NCBI GenBank assembly: GCA_963921425.1
Contig: OY992835.1
Coordinates: 17,360,001 to 17,424,000, forward strand
Source: Dryas octopetala
Lineage: Eukaryota > Streptophyta > Magnoliopsida > Rosales > Rosaceae
Direction: 5' to 3'
Length of the DNA: 64,000 bases
Shown: piece by piece, positions 1 through 12,257 of the stretch
Numbering within the stretch: position 1 is the stretch's first letter
Layout: each line of letters opens with the position of its first letter
Position numbers and translations under genes: made by a program
Notes under the pieces: model-generated
What the model was told of the DNA's origin: nothing
The model's database searches: none
Seen by the model: the letters and a program-made list of their open reading frames with translations, nothing else

Positions 1-1498
1 ATCAATTATCATTCCACTTTACCCATTTTAGAAAAGCTGTAAAGGCTTAAATGGGTTAAAATGGCCCATTAGTGGAGAATCTGACTAATGTATACTATAA
101 AGGCGTCACATGATCACACATTTAGTTGAAATTTGAAAAAGAACACTATAATAATTAAGAATTTTTCACCAAATTATTCTTTTGAATGAAAGCTCAAGTA
201 TTTTGATCCTAGAACAAAAGTTATATTTTATAACTTGTTTTAGATGTAAAAGTATCAAAATATATGAGAAATATTTTGGTCTGAAAAAACATTCAAAAAG
301 TGATAATTTATAGTTAAAATTTAACATACTTTAGCCTTCACTAAAAATAATAATATTTTGATGAAGATTCCCCTATTGTTATATATGATTCTTTGACGAT
401 CCATTGTACCAATCTCAATAATCAGGTGTAGGAATATTGTTTTTAAGCATAAATGAAACTCACTCAACTCCAACATTAATTGGGCATGTCCCAGGGTGTG
501 TGCCTGTGTCAAAGCTGAGCTCATTATATGCCAAACACAACGATTTGGTATGAGAAAATGATATATAAACAAAGGCGTGCATCAGAATTGCTATTATACA
601 GCAAAAGAGGTAGAGGTCACATCGTGTGTCAAATTTATTATTCTAACAAATTTTGATGTCCTACAATTAATTGGGGATGAGGTCCGTCCAAATTTGACCA
701 AAACAAACATCACACTCAAGGATTTCCATTTTAATTTTTAATTTTTTTAATTTTAGATACGCCGAGAATAACTTTTCTATAACTATATTACACTGATATG
801 GCATCACCTCCACTCTCTTATTGGTTCTCTTCCTTTCTCTTATTCTCTCTCTCTTTCTCTCCCTCCCTCGTTAGTTCGTGACACCACCTGTTTTATGTGG
901 CAGGACAAGTAAGTTTTTCTCCAGATACACAACATATAGAGATAGATATCAGATAGATTTCAGTAACTGAAATTGAAGTGCTCAATTATTGGAGAACTGT
1001 TGGATCATGTAAGGTCCAATCCCAGTACAGGAGAGTCCACACGATCCAATGCCCTTTACCAGATTTACTGGGAGCCCCAGACTGCCCAGTTTCTTGGGAG
1101 GAACTCACCCCATTGAGGCCAGTATTAACTTAATTTGTCATGTTGGGATTGTGCGGCTTGATATAAGTTAAAGTTATAAGTAGGAACGAAATTGATTTGT
1201 ATTTAGAGAATGACATAACAATTTACAATATATAAGTTGAGTGATTCACTATTAATTGTATCCAGACTTTTTGAAATAAAACTCTATATTTAGATATGTA
1301 TATAGTATCAATATTAATTCAAATTTAATAATGAATTCACACAAATCGGTTGCCAAAAAGTTTTAAATCCGATCAATTTTTCAATTCCAGATAGGTTGAT
1401 TATATGTAAGACCACATGTTCAGCTTAATTGAATTCAATTGGATATGATTTCTATAACCTACAAAAGGTTGCAAAGAGAAGTAAAACTCTTTAAACTT

Positions 1499-1552
1499 AA
1501 GTTTGGATCTTGAACTTGGCCAAAAATAAAATAAAAAAGTTTGGATCTTGAA
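1499..1552 (+). repeat. Ultra-short A-tailed retroinsertion with 16-bp TSD
   Basis: A 22-bp insert (1515-1536) starts CTTGGCCAAAAA and continues A-rich. It is flanked by perfect 16-bp copies of AAGTTTGGATCTTGAA at 1499-1514 and 1537-1552. The long duplication and A-rich 3' end are the signature of target-primed reverse transcription. The insert is far too short for a whole SINE, so it looks like only the tail of one. Confidence 0.6.
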
Positions 1553-2169
1553 TATTGCATGTCAGACTGAGAAAGTGTAGAACAAGGGCTTATGGGCACT
1601 AGAACAAGCTAACCAAATCAAGCCCACACTAACGCCTAAGCCTAAGAAAATATCGGACCGAGCATAAAGCAACCCATTGTTTCAGGGCTGTGCCGGCAGG
1701 GTCTTCAAACCCACAGGCCATACTTATAAGGCCCTTCTCTCCCTCTATTCATGGCCCCATATGAGCTCAACCCAGTTCAGTCCATCAAGCCCAAACCTGA
1801 ATATGAGTTGACCCAACCCTGCTCTATTACTTATAAGGATGAGCATGAGCTAAGGAGGCCTGGCCTGTGACCATTGCACTTGCAAATGGTAAGCACACTT
1901 TTTCTTTTTCTTTATCCTAAAATCTATAGATAAACCTTTATTTTTCTCATTTTCACTCACAAAGTTGAAAGTTCTATAGGTACCAAAATAGAACCAAGTC
2001 AAAACTATACCAACTAAAAATGTAATTTAACAGAGGTTCGTAACTTCAATGCTTGAGTATATTTACTCCAACTACTAGATTTTGAACTAAAAATGTAATT
2101 TAACTGAGGCTGCTAGATTTTGAACATTCCCTCCCTTTAGTCCTTCTTATACCAAAAAAAATGTAATTT

Positions 2170-2217
2170 AACCTTTGTTATCCTTCTTGGCCAAAAAAAT
2201 AAACCTTTGTTATCCTT
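2170..2217 (+). repeat. Ultra-short A-tailed retroinsertion with 16-bp TSD
   Basis: A 16-bp insert (2186-2201) starting CTTGGCCAAAA lies between perfect 16-bp duplications (AACCTTTGTTATCCTT) at 2170-2185 and 2202-2217. It has the same core as the insertion at 1515. Confidence 0.6.
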
Positions 2218-2917
2218 GACTGAGTAAATATTTAATAAAAAAAAAATAGTAGATATTTCTGGTGGAGTCCGGTGGAAAATTAACGGATTAGAACTGGAAA
2301 AAAAAAAGTTCTGAATTTCATATAAATCTATAAATATATAAAAATAATTATAATTTTGCATTTATTTATAAAAAATTAATAATAATTTTGAATTGAGAAA
2401 ATTTTAGCAAAAAGACATGATATTTACCTCATTTTGCAGTTGAGGATGTTACTTTTACTTTGTTCTAATTAAAGATTTCAAAATTACTGTTTGTCTCAAT
2501 TAAGGTTTTCTGTCAAAAAATTCATTAAAAGTCGATCACATGACCCACTTGTGATCAACTTTTAGGGGCAAATTTGTCCTCTCCATCACTAATAAAAAAT
2601 AATTCTAAAAACATTAAAAATTAATGGAATAAAAAAAAAGGGCTGCTATTTGCACACCCTTTCTTAAAAAAAAAAAAAATCAAGAAAAAAGACCATTTAG
2701 CCTTCCCCTCACCCACACACCCCCATCCCCATCTCCCCCCCCCTGGTACACACCCCATCTCCCCATCTCCATCTTTTTTTTTTCTTTTTTCTTCTTCACC
2801 GTCGAAGCCCACCCCCCACCCTTTCTCTTCTTCTTCTTCCCCCCACCCCAACCACTTCCCCCCGAGCCCTCCCCTCCTCCCCGCATGCACCACCTACAAA
2901 CAGCCACCACCACATTC

Positions 2918-2953
<36 letters not shown>

Positions 2954-2986
2954 CCAAGCAGACAGCCAAAAAAATAAAAAATTGCA

Positions 2987-3115
2987 GCGGGTTCGGCGAA
3001 CCAGTGCCGAACCCGGTGGTTTCGTTCAACAGGTACCCGCCGAATAGAATATGATTGTTCGGTGGGTACCTACCGAACGAAACCACCGGGTTCGGCACTG
3101 GTCCACCGAACCCGC
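2987..3115. repeat. Central GC-rich hairpin of the TIR element
   Basis: The arms are inverted copies of about 57 bp around a short AT-rich loop near 3045-3055. They are built from TTCGG/CCGAA words, for example CCAGTGCCGAACCCGG. The GC content contrasts sharply with the AT-rich surroundings. A homologous hairpin with diverged arms occurs at 38593-38735. Confidence 0.75.
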
Positions 3116-3491
3116 TCCAATTTTTTTTTTAAGTTTTCTTCTCTCCGGCGCGCGATGGTGAGCTAGCTGAAGGAGCAGTTGTGGAGTGGGCAGGAAAGAG
3201 GGGTGGGTCGGGTTAGGGTGGGGGTGGGGGTGGAGGAGGGAAAAGAGAGAGCAAGAGAGAGAAAGGGAGAGAGAAGAGAGGGGCAGGGAGGGGGTGGGGT
3301 GGTCGCCAGTGGTGGTAGGCTGCTAGGCGTGGTCAGGGATGGGTGTGTGCCGGAGAGAGGAGAGGTGGGGAATGAGGTGATCGGGGATGGGTGTGTGTGT
3401 GTGTTTTTTTTTTTCTGTTTAGGAAGGGTGTGCAAAAAGAAAAATGGATGGGGTATAAGGTCTTTTCCTTTAAGTTTTTTTTTTTTTTTTT

Positions 3492-4506
3492 AGGGCTGCT
3501 ATTTACACACCCCTAAATTTCTTTTTACACACCCTTTTTCTCTTTTTTTCTCCTACACACCTCACACACTCATCTCAAATTCAAAACCTCTCAACACACA
3601 CCTAACCCATTACCAAAATACCCTCATTTCATTACATACTCACACACCCCATTTTTCTCTTTCCCTCTCTCTCTTTCTCTGTCAACACACACCAGCGCAG
3701 CACCACCCTCTCATTCTCTCTTTCCTCATCTCTCTCTCCTCCCTGTTGCACCACCCTCCCCGCGCCCACCACCATGCCAAGCACGCACAGCCACGCCCAC
3801 CACTATGCCAAGCTCGCACAGCCCCAACGCCTGACCACGCCGCCGACGCAAATGAGCTCGCGCCTGAAAGCTCTGCCTAGCTCGCACGACCACGCCGCAG
3901 TGCCAGCCAAAAGGATGAGCTTCGTAGGTCGTTCGGTAGTCATTCGTCGAAACTGGCGGGTTCGTTCAGCAGCCATCCGCCGAAATCGGCGGTTTCCTTC
4001 GGCAACCATCCACCGAACATTCGAGTTTCCTTCGGCAACCACCCACCGAACATTCACTGCAACTCGATCTCCTTAGCTCGGTGGCGTTCGCCGACGAACC
4101 AGGCGACGAGACACCCACCAAACACTTCCTCTATCTTCCCTCTTCCTTTCCACACCCGCCAACCACCCAGAAAACCAGCGACGGCGCCGAAACCAAAAGC
4201 ACCACGCCGGCGTTGATTCCGTTTTCGGCGGAGTTGGGAGACCGGATCACCCTCCTCTTTCTTAAGATCGGGGCTGGTGTGTGTGTTTTTTTGGTCGAGA
4301 TGAGGGAGGGAAATGGGCTAGTTTGTGTTTTTTTTTTTTCTGTTGATGGGGGTGTGCAAAGAGAGAAAATAGAATTAGGCTTTGGGCGAGAGAAAGAGAG
4401 AATAGTCTTTTCCCTTTGATCTTTCTTATTTCTTTTAGAAAAGGTGTGCAAAAAGAAATTTAGAGGTGTGCAAAAAGAAATTTAGAGGTGTGCAAATAGT
4501 AGCCTT
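3492..4506. mobile_element. Nested second TIR element of the same family
   Basis: The left end is AGGGCTGCTATTTACACACC; the right end near 4484-4506 is a diverged inverse. It lies in the T-run next to the right end of the outer element. Its core has only half-hairpin material: TTCGGCAACCATCCACCGAA-type phrases repeated in direct orientation between about 3925 and 4060. A 25-bp unit ending in GAGGTGTGCAAA is repeated near 4444-4496. I could not define a clean target duplication. Confidence 0.5.
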
Positions 4507-4547
4507 AATAAAGGGCGTGCAAATAGTAGCCCTCTAAAAAAAGGAGG

Positions 4548-5376
4548 GAGGATGCAGAACCCTTCCCACCCCCGACCCTCCTCACCTCCACCTCACCTCC
4601 CTCCCCCACTCCGACCACCGGCTGCCGACCCTTCCCTCCGCGCTGGCAACTCGCTTCCCCCCGCGCCGGTCTTTCCCCTCTGCCACATCTCTCTCTCTCT
4701 CCTCATCCTTCCTCATTGCAAACCCCTAATACCAAACAATATGAAATTAACGAGGCCAAATCGAACTCATTTGAACCAAAGAAAAGAAAATACATTTGAT
4801 TCAAAACACAAACAATCATTATCATCCATGAAATTCTAACCCAAAAGACCCAATACCCAATACATAGAAACCTTAATCCATTAATTCAAATGAATTAAAT
4901 CCGTCAATATCCAACGAATTGAAGTCAATAACCAATAAAAGCCAAGAAGATAGAGAGGAAATGTGAGATGCAATAGAGGGGAGATGTCCATAATAGGTAG
5001 ACTGGCATTTTCTGAGAGTTGTAAGAGGTACTAGTCTCCGCCAACATAAGACAAAAAAAAAAATATTATGGCCAAAATAGTTAATATATATATAAATAAA
5101 TTTTAAAACATGGGTTCACTAAAAAAGATTTGGATTGGATTGGATTTGGGGAGGGGTGAGAGAGAGAGAGAGAGAAAAAAAAAGAAAGATAAAAAAGAAG
5201 AAAGAGAGAGATGCGGCAGATGGAGAGGAGAGAGGTTGGTGCGAGGGAGAGGGGTCGCTAGTACGGAGGGAGGGGATCGGCGGCCGGTGGGCTGGAAATG
5301 AGGAGAGGGAGGTGGCGTGGGGGTGAGGAAGGTCGGGTCTGGGGGAGGTAGGGAGGGTTCTGCATATATCCTCCAT
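4548..5376. mobile_element. Probable non-autonomous TIR element
   Basis: The left end (GGAGGATGCAGAACCCTTCC) and the right end near 5352-5376 are inverted copies apart from a 4-bp indel. The CCCGACC- and CCTCACC-rich subterminal sequence also recurs inverted. The interior has a GA microsatellite near 5158-5176. No transposase or clear target duplication is visible. Confidence 0.45.
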
Positions 5377-6121
5377 GCCTTTTATATTTTCTTTAACAAC
5401 TTTAGTTTATTTTTAAATTTTTTAAGAATTATTTTTTAATAGTGATGGATAGAACAAATTTGCTGTTAAAAATTGATTATGTGCTGGTTACGTGAGTGAT
5501 TGATTTTTAACGGATATTTTGACAAATTTGACGAAAAAATTTTAATTGAGATAAACAGTAATTTAACATTTTAAATTAAAATAAAATAAAAGTGACATCC
5601 TTAATTGTAAAATAAGATATAAGTAGTCATTTTGCTAAAAATTTTATTTTTGAATTCTCTCTTGTCTACATTATGTCCATGCGTCAAATGTCATGGCCAC
5701 CACTGCAGAAATATGACAAAGAAATGAAAGAAGGGCACGGAGTCCAAGATTTTCAATACAAAACAGAAACAGAGCTAAGAATACAAAGACGAGGGGGCTT
5801 TTGTAAGTTTTCACAAATCTGTTTTTGGGTTTACATGTTAGAGCATATACACCCCCCCCCCCTCCCCCCCAAGGACAAATGAGGCTTCCACGATGACTGA
5901 GAGAATAATAAATGCATATTATATATATATGAAAGAAAAGAAAAACATATAAGCAAAACTTCAAAACTTCATCCCCATCCCACAAGAACAACAACTACCA
6001 CCTTTGAAGTTTGAGCTCAAGATCCCAAAAACCCAAAAAAAAAAAAAATAGATACACGCAATTTTTGGTGAGAGAGATTTGTGGTTGTTTTTGAAGAGAA
6101 GGGTTGGTGTTGTTTGTTAAT

Positions 6122-9100
6122 ATGAGTAATTGGTTGGGGTTCTCTCTCACTCCACACCTGAGGATCCATGAAGACTTTGGAAGGGAAGAGCAACAAGACC
6201 ATGGAGGAGGCTTTCCTTCTCACATGTCTGTCATGCCCTTGCGCTCTGATGGCTCTCTCTGTGTTGCTGCTGACCCTTTTAGGCGCCCAAATGGTTCTGA
6301 AGGTATTTGCATAATTGCATGTTACACTAGGACATATTTATTCTTGTTTGTTTTCTTGATGCTTTTGCTCTGCATGTTTTGAGATTGATATTGAACTACT
6401 GATGAATCTATGAACTTGGGTTTTTTTGGTATGGTCATGATTTGAAGATTGGAGGTATGAGAATGGCATGGGTGCAACAAGTGTGACAAACCCACATGAA
6501 GAGGGTCCAAAGCTTGAAGATTTCTTAGGTAGTTGTTGCTACTCAAGCTCTCCTCCTGGTTCTGAAACCAAAGTCTACTGCAGCCAAAGTACCCAAGAAG
6601 ACCAAAACCAAGACACCATCTCTCAAATCAATGTCAATGAGGCCCCAATAGCCTTCAACAGCACCAATGGATCAGAAATAGAAGGAGCTAGCAGCGAGAA
6701 CCAGAATCCCACTGACCCATCTCTCTTAATCAATCAACAACCTTATAGCCATTACTGTGTGAACCCACAAAGCCTTATCCCCAACAATGGCATGTACAAA
6801 TCTTGGTTGGGCCAAACATTAATACCATTTTCTGATGAAAAGTCAAACCCTGATCATCATCAGCCAAATGTTAGCAGCAACAATAACTTTCAGTCTCTCT
6901 CACTCACTATGAGTCCAAGCTTGCAAAATGGCATGGCTGCAATTTCTCAAATGCAAATGGTGGATACCAAGAAAAGGCCAGTTGGGAAGTCTGCAGCAAG
7001 AGAACCAGTCCCTCGCAAATCCATTGATACTTTTGGGCAGAGAACTTCTCAGTACCGAGGTGTAACAAGGTACTAAATAAAAAATCCATAATTTCTTTTC
7101 TTCATTTCAATTTAAACCAACATTTTTTTCCTTTTGGTGCCATAAAACTATTTGTGTTTAGGCATAGATGGACTGGGAGATATGAGGCCCATCTGTGGGA
7201 TAACAGCTGCAGAAAAGAAGGCCAAACAAGGAAAGGAAGGCAAGGTAGGCAGATATATTTGTTCAAGAACCATTAAGTCCTTTATTAATTGATTTTTCCA
7301 TTTTTTATTTTTGGGTACTTTTGTTTGTTATTGGAGGAATATACTAACTGTCTGGTATTTTGTTTCATGCATTTCTTTTGGGTTGGTCTTGTTTTTCACA
7401 TCTTCAACCTCAACATTTCTGCAACTGCAGTTTATCTTGGTAGGTGTTCTGAACACATTATGAAATTAATTGTAAGAAATAAATAAATATATATATGTGT
7501 TGCATTGGAAGGTGTGCACTATTTGAAAAACCTTCATTCCCTTCTCTGCAAAACGATATCCATGATTAGGTGGTTATGATAAGGAAGAAAAAGCAGCAAG
7601 GGCATATGATTTAGCTGCACTCAAGTATTGGGGTCCAACTACCCACATAAATTTCTCTGTAAGTAATTTCGGTTTTACCAAGCTCCACTCTCTATAACAA
7701 AGTTTCCACCACTATTGTTTTCTTTCAGTAATTTTGTCCTTGTTTCTGGTTTTGCTGCTCAGCTAAGCACTTACGAAAAAGAGCTGGAAGAGATGAAGAA
7801 CATGACAAGGCAAGAATTTGTAGCCAACTTGAGAAGGTATATACCCTTTAGTCCTTTTTTCAACATGATACCTTTTGGACCATGATTTTTCTAATTCTTC
7901 CTTTTTTTTTTTTTTTTTCTTTTTCTTTTTCTAAAAGTACTTGTGGCTTTTTTTAATCTGGTATAGGAAAAGCAGTGGGTTTTCAAGAGGAGCTTCTGTG
8001 TACAGAGGAGTGACAAGGTATGGCAGAAAGCAACTTTAATAATAGAGTTCCCATTATTTACTGCATTTGCAGCCTTTTCAATTATCATAGGCAATAATAG
8101 GCAAACATTATTATGAGTGTGCATATGATATCAAACATGTAAATTTAATACATTATTAAAAGCCACCCACATTTTAATTTTCTATCCTTTTTACGCTCAT
8201 CTGTCAAGCTGGTTTTTCTTTTTCCTGCCAGACACCATCAGCATGGAAGGTGGCAAGCTCGAATTGGAAGGGTTGCTGGAAACAAAGACTTGTACCTTGG
8301 AACATTTAGTGAGTTCATTTCACCTCCTTGCTTAATAATATTCTTTTTAATTAGTTCATATCTAGCTAAATAAGTGAAATCAGTATATTATACGAGTATA
8401 TTCACATCAATCAACGACTGTCAAATTGACATGGGTAAGGATGGTTGTTTTAGCTTCCGTTATATTTTGTTAGGGGAAGTTTTACAATACCTGTCAATTA
8501 TTCCTACTCACATGTGACATCATACACATTCAAAAGGTGCTATGAATCCACTGTATTTATGAGTCTATTGGACTCCCCCACACTTACATCAATCGGTACA
8601 CTAGACTGACCCTGCATTCATGAGTGGACTCAATGATTAACAAATTCTGATCAAGTTAATTTGATCAAATGTTGCATCCCATTTTTAACAATGATTACCA
8701 TGACTTGGTGGTATTGATAAGGCACACAAGAAGAAGCAGCTGAGGCTTATGACATTGCAGCAATCAAGTTTAGGGGCACAAGTGCTGTGACCAACTTTGA
8801 CATGAGTAGGTATGATGTGAAGAGAATTTGCTCAAGCTCTACCCTCATTGCTAGTGACCTTGCCAAACGCTCATCACCAAAAGACTCTGCTCCAGTACCA
8901 AATGAAGACTTCAACTCTTGTGCATCATCTACTACTTCACAACCCCTTTTGGCCATAACCACCAGCGAACCTTCCGATCAAGAATTGGCTGACATATGTG
9001 TGTGGAATAATGCAGATCATGACCATCCACAGCATGAGAATTCAAACACCACCAACAATGCAGCATTGGCTGCAGCTTCGAGCAGTAGGACTTGTTCTAG

Positions 9101-9281
9101 CCCACGTAGCCCAAAATGCTCATTTGGACCCAATAGTACTGAATTTGGTGACTATTCTCATGCATATTTCTCAATGCAGGGTGTTAAGTATGAAGATGGC
9201 AATGGTGGGAATGATCACAGCAGGCTTGGAAGTCTTGGTTTGGTTCAACAGGTTCCTATGTTTGCACTGTGGAATGATTGA
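6122..9281 (+). CDS. AIL1: AINTEGUMENTA-like AP2 transcription factor (AIL1 type), 9 exons
   Basis: Exons: 6122-6302, 6448-7069, 7162-7244, 7431-7439 (9-bp micro-exon), 7570-7658, 7763-7836, 7967-8017, 8232-8308, 8722-9281. All introns are GT-AG and the frame stays open for 581 residues. The protein is a nuclear double-AP2 DNA-binding factor. The N-terminus begins [27 protein letters not shown] and PKLEDFLGS follow. AP2-R1 is about 263-329 with the ANT-lineage insertion [14 protein letters not shown]. The linker runs to about 363 and AP2-R2 is about 364-421 ([20 protein letters not shown]). The post-domain [12 protein letters not shown] and the KSWL motif favour AIL1 over ANT, although [15 protein letters not shown] is also ANT-like. 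The start was chosen at ATG 6122 because it opens the conserved WLGFSL motif. The family promotes cell proliferation in meristems and young organs. The gene looks intact. Confidence 0.93.
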
Positions 9282-9303
9282 GAAGAAATGTTTTTTAAGG
9301 ATT

Positions 9304-9353
9304 AAGAAGCTAGGAATTGGTCATGGCCAAAAAAAAAGAAGCTAGGAATTGGT
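9304..9353 (+). repeat. Ultra-short A-tailed retroinsertion in the AIL1 3' flank
   Basis: A 14-bp insert (9322-9335, CATGGCCAAAAAAA) lies between perfect 18-bp duplications (AAGAAGCTAGGAATTGGT) at 9304-9321 and 9336-9353. It begins 22 bp after the AIL1 stop, so it is probably transcribed in the 3' UTR. Confidence 0.65.
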
Positions 9354-11391
9354 TAATTTGTGGTGGAAATTAAGCTTAGCTAGCTAGGTAGATGTTAGGG
9401 GTAAAAAAATGTTACACAGAAATGTGGGTTCAATGGTTCTAATTAAGTTCCAACAGTTAATGTTTTGGTGTTCATACCACTTATTAACTGCAATTGAAAT
9501 TGAAATTGTTTATTCCTCGTCAAACAGTAAATTTTGACAATCAACGTAACCAATTAATGAATCTAGCAACATAAAGTGCTGTATGTTTTCAAATTCTTTG
9601 GTAAGAAAATACTTTTGATTCTCACATTTAGCACACTTAAAAAATGATGGAAACTTTAATTTAACCAACAGTTTTATAAATGGAAAATGTTCTTTCATCA
9701 AACAATTTTGATCGATATATTCATGTTCTCATATTATCAATCAAAATCATCGATTAATTGAATTGAAAATATAGTAGAAAGTATAGACTTAATTTATAAT
9801 CTAACAACACAACAAATTCAATTCTTTGATAAAATTAACACTATATATTATAATTGCCTTATTTGCATGTTTATATGATTGTTATTAAGAGAAATATCTC
9901 ATGTTAGGAATGTATGAATTTGCAAAATGGTGCGTATGTCATTCTCTTCACCTATTCTATTTTGATATTGGGGTGAATGTTTTAATTTTTTTATGATAAA
10001 TCAAGCAATCCGTTAAGAGTTAACATCCACATGTGCTTTTAATAATCTAATGTGGAAATTTTTCATATTACTTAATTGATCTGAATGGTGCAACAGCTGA
10101 TCTGAATGGTGCTGTTTCTTCAAATTAGGCGGTGCATGGCGGTTTGCTAAAATACACAGGTCACGTAGGGAGTGGGGAAAAGTCAAAGAAGAGGGACCCA
10201 CCTCCCATTGACTCGTAGGAAGAGAATCCAAGCAGCTTCCTGAAAGGAGGAGTGCCTTAAATTGCGTGCCCTTTGGCCGTTTATGTGATGTGTGCCTCTC
10301 TGTCTGTCTGTCTCTGTCCGTCTTCTCTCGCAGTTAATTTTTGTGTTTTGGCGCGTCTATTCACGCTCGTGACTAGCAACCCCATCAATCCAATCTAGAA
10401 GCTACCACAAGTCAACAAGTACTTCGCTTAATTAATTACCATATCAACTTCAAACTACGCCAACATACATATTTTAATAGAAAAAAAGGTACTCTCAACA
10501 TTTAAAACCAAAACGTGTGAGTGTGTGATGTGACCACATAATATGAAGTGACTATATTGTAAAATTTTCCTATATTTCGTTTTTAACACCAAAATTAAGT
10601 ATTATAAGTTAAACTCATAAACGAGAAACCCCAATACCATATCAGATCGCATACACCACATTTATTTTTTTATAATGTTTTATCGGTTAGCAAATAAGAA
10701 ATTTTACCAATTTTTAAGACTATAAATTATAGTCATATTTTTATATGCTGTGATTTTGAAGTTTCGAATAATTTAAACTTTTTTATACAAACGCATCGTA
10801 ATGCAAAGATAAAATGTAAAAATAAAATAAGAAGAGTACATAAACGTTGTTTAGGAATAGAATTTAGAACTTTCGGTATTTGGTTAAAAAACAAAATCTT
10901 GTGGTTTACACTGTTTACATATTATATTTTCTAAATGTCATTGCTGAAATTTACTTTTCATAAGTAAGAGGCAAAATTAGTACATAACAATGTATCATGT
11001 ATTCTAGTAATAGTTTACAAGTAATTATATATATTCGGAGTTTAATGTAACATTTTATATCTAATAAAAGATATAATTTTAGACTTGATGAACAGCTTAG
11101 TTAAAAGGACTGTAAAATTCATCCTTGTCCTCCTAAATTTACAAAAAAGAAAAACAAGAGATCTATTTTTCTTAATAGCAACCAAAATAATGCAGATGTT
11201 TTTCCATCTATTAATTAATATTCAAAAAGAAAAAAAATGCAATGGAACTATTATGATTGTCAATTTTTCGAATATCCAACATTCCAAACCATTATTATTA
11301 TTATTCAACTGAGTTTGATACTGGATTTAGAGAATATGTACGGACTGGGTGGGAGAGAGTGTTGCAGCAGCTAGCAGCAGGCAGCAAATTT

Positions 11392-11442
11392 AGAGATAGA
11401 TTTGGGGGCTTGGCCAAAAAAAAAAGAGATAGATTTGGGGGC
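11392..11442 (+). repeat. Ultra-short A-tailed retroinsertion with 18-bp TSD
   Basis: A 15-bp insert, TTGGCCAAAAAAAAA (11410-11424), is flanked by perfect 18-bp duplications (AGAGATAGATTTGGGGGC) at 11392-11409 and 11425-11442. Confidence 0.7.
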
Positions 11443-12192
11443 AGGAAGGGGATCCACATAAATCTACCATCAAAACCTGGCAGCAGAAGGAAGCCTAACA
11501 CACACAAAAAGACAATATCTACTGTCCACAATATATATATAAGATACCTTCTGCACAGACATTTCTCCATCATTACTACCCTGCACCTACCTACACCCTA
11601 CACCACCGCTCTTTCACATCTATATGTAAATCTATGTAAGGTTGTAGATGACCAGCTAGCTAGTTTTTAGGGTTAGTCTAGGGCTCAGTTTGCATGGTTT
11701 TAGGGTTCTGCTCAAGCCTGCAGGGACTATTTAAGCTTTTTACCAGCTATAGGTATTGCTTGCCCTGTGCTTTACTTGCTGTGTTTTAGTAATAGGATTT
11801 TGGATATTCCCAGAGCTGGCTAGCATTGATACCCTGTATCATGTTCACCACTTCACCCTTCATTAATTGGTTCTTGAGTAGTCTGGCTTTTGATGTATGT
11901 ATACGTGATGTATCAATCAATTGTCAAAAACCTAGGAAAAATAAAATACTTAAACTGCAAACAGAAAGATAAGTGTTAATTACTAAATAAATACCCAATT
12001 ATTAATTAGGTATATATCTTTCTTATCATCTGTTAGTTTATCACGAGAGAGATAAACAATGACCATATTTGGTGGGCTTAGAAGGATTTTGGACTGGACA
12101 CTTAATTTGGACAGAAATCTCAAATAGCTTGGGACCGGTGACTCAAGCTAACGGGTGGGTCACCATGGGACACAAACTCACAGTCTTGTCCC

Positions 12193-12257
12193 GAAACTAA
12201 AAGGAATTGACGGGGCCGCACAAGCGGTGGAGCATGTGATTTAATTTCGATGCAAAG
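12193..12257 (+). pseudogene. Plastid-type 16S rRNA fragment (probable NUPT)
   Basis: About 65 bp match the highly conserved small-subunit rRNA segment around the GGAATTGACGGGG, CGCACAAGCGGTGGAGCATG and GATGCAAAG phrases. There are a few small indels: the G-run and CC of the plastid form are shortened, and an extra T follows TTTAATT. As I recall them, the plant mitochondrial 18S sequence differs in the middle (it lacks CGCACAAGCGG), so plastid origin is more likely. The flanks do not look ribosomal. It is a non-functional nuclear relic. Confidence 0.7.

Larger units (their letters stand above)
1..2385. other. Gene-free AT-rich flank
   Basis: I see no convincing gene. The open frames are short and lack family motifs. 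The stretch is AT-rich with a CT-rich patch near 830-870. Two short A-tailed insertions with target duplications lie at 1499-1552 and 2170-2217 and are listed separately. A short phrase close to AAAATGTAATTTAAC recurs three times between about 2015 and 2175, which suggests small local duplications. Confidence 0.6.
2638..4534. mobile_element. Non-autonomous TIR element with central hairpin, interrupted by a nested copy
   Basis: The left end reads AAGGGCTGCTATTTGCACAC and the right end is its near-perfect inverse (4508-4534). The flanking TAAAAAAA on both sides fits an 8-bp duplication but sits in an A-run, so it is weak. The core holds CT/GA-rich arms and a GC-rich hairpin at 2987-3115. A related element (about 3492-4506) is inserted near the right end. 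A cleaner copy of the family is at 38329-39173. The 8-bp duplications suggest hAT-like transposition. No transposase is seen; the GA/CT-rich open frames here are not genes. Confidence 0.65.
2395..5647. mobile_element. Mutator-like MITE with long TIRs, filled by nested elements
   Basis: The terminal parts (about 2395-2629 and 5385-5647) are imperfect inverted copies of each other over roughly 240 bp. The element is flanked by a perfect 9-bp target duplication, TTTTGAATT, at 2386-2394 and 5648-5656. Long TIRs and a 9-bp duplication point to the Mutator superfamily. No transposase is visible. The original element was probably about 500 bp; the interior is made of younger insertions (2638-4534 and about 4548-5376). 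Confidence 0.75.

Noticed and set aside
3179-3493. Open frames of 90-104 codons on both strands
   Set aside because: They lie in the GA/CT-rich arms of a non-autonomous element. The composition is low-complexity, with no domain, no conservation and overlapping frames on both strands.
11500-11700. TATA-like run followed by possible non-coding transcript
   Set aside because: No recognisable mature microRNA, hairpin or conserved ORF.
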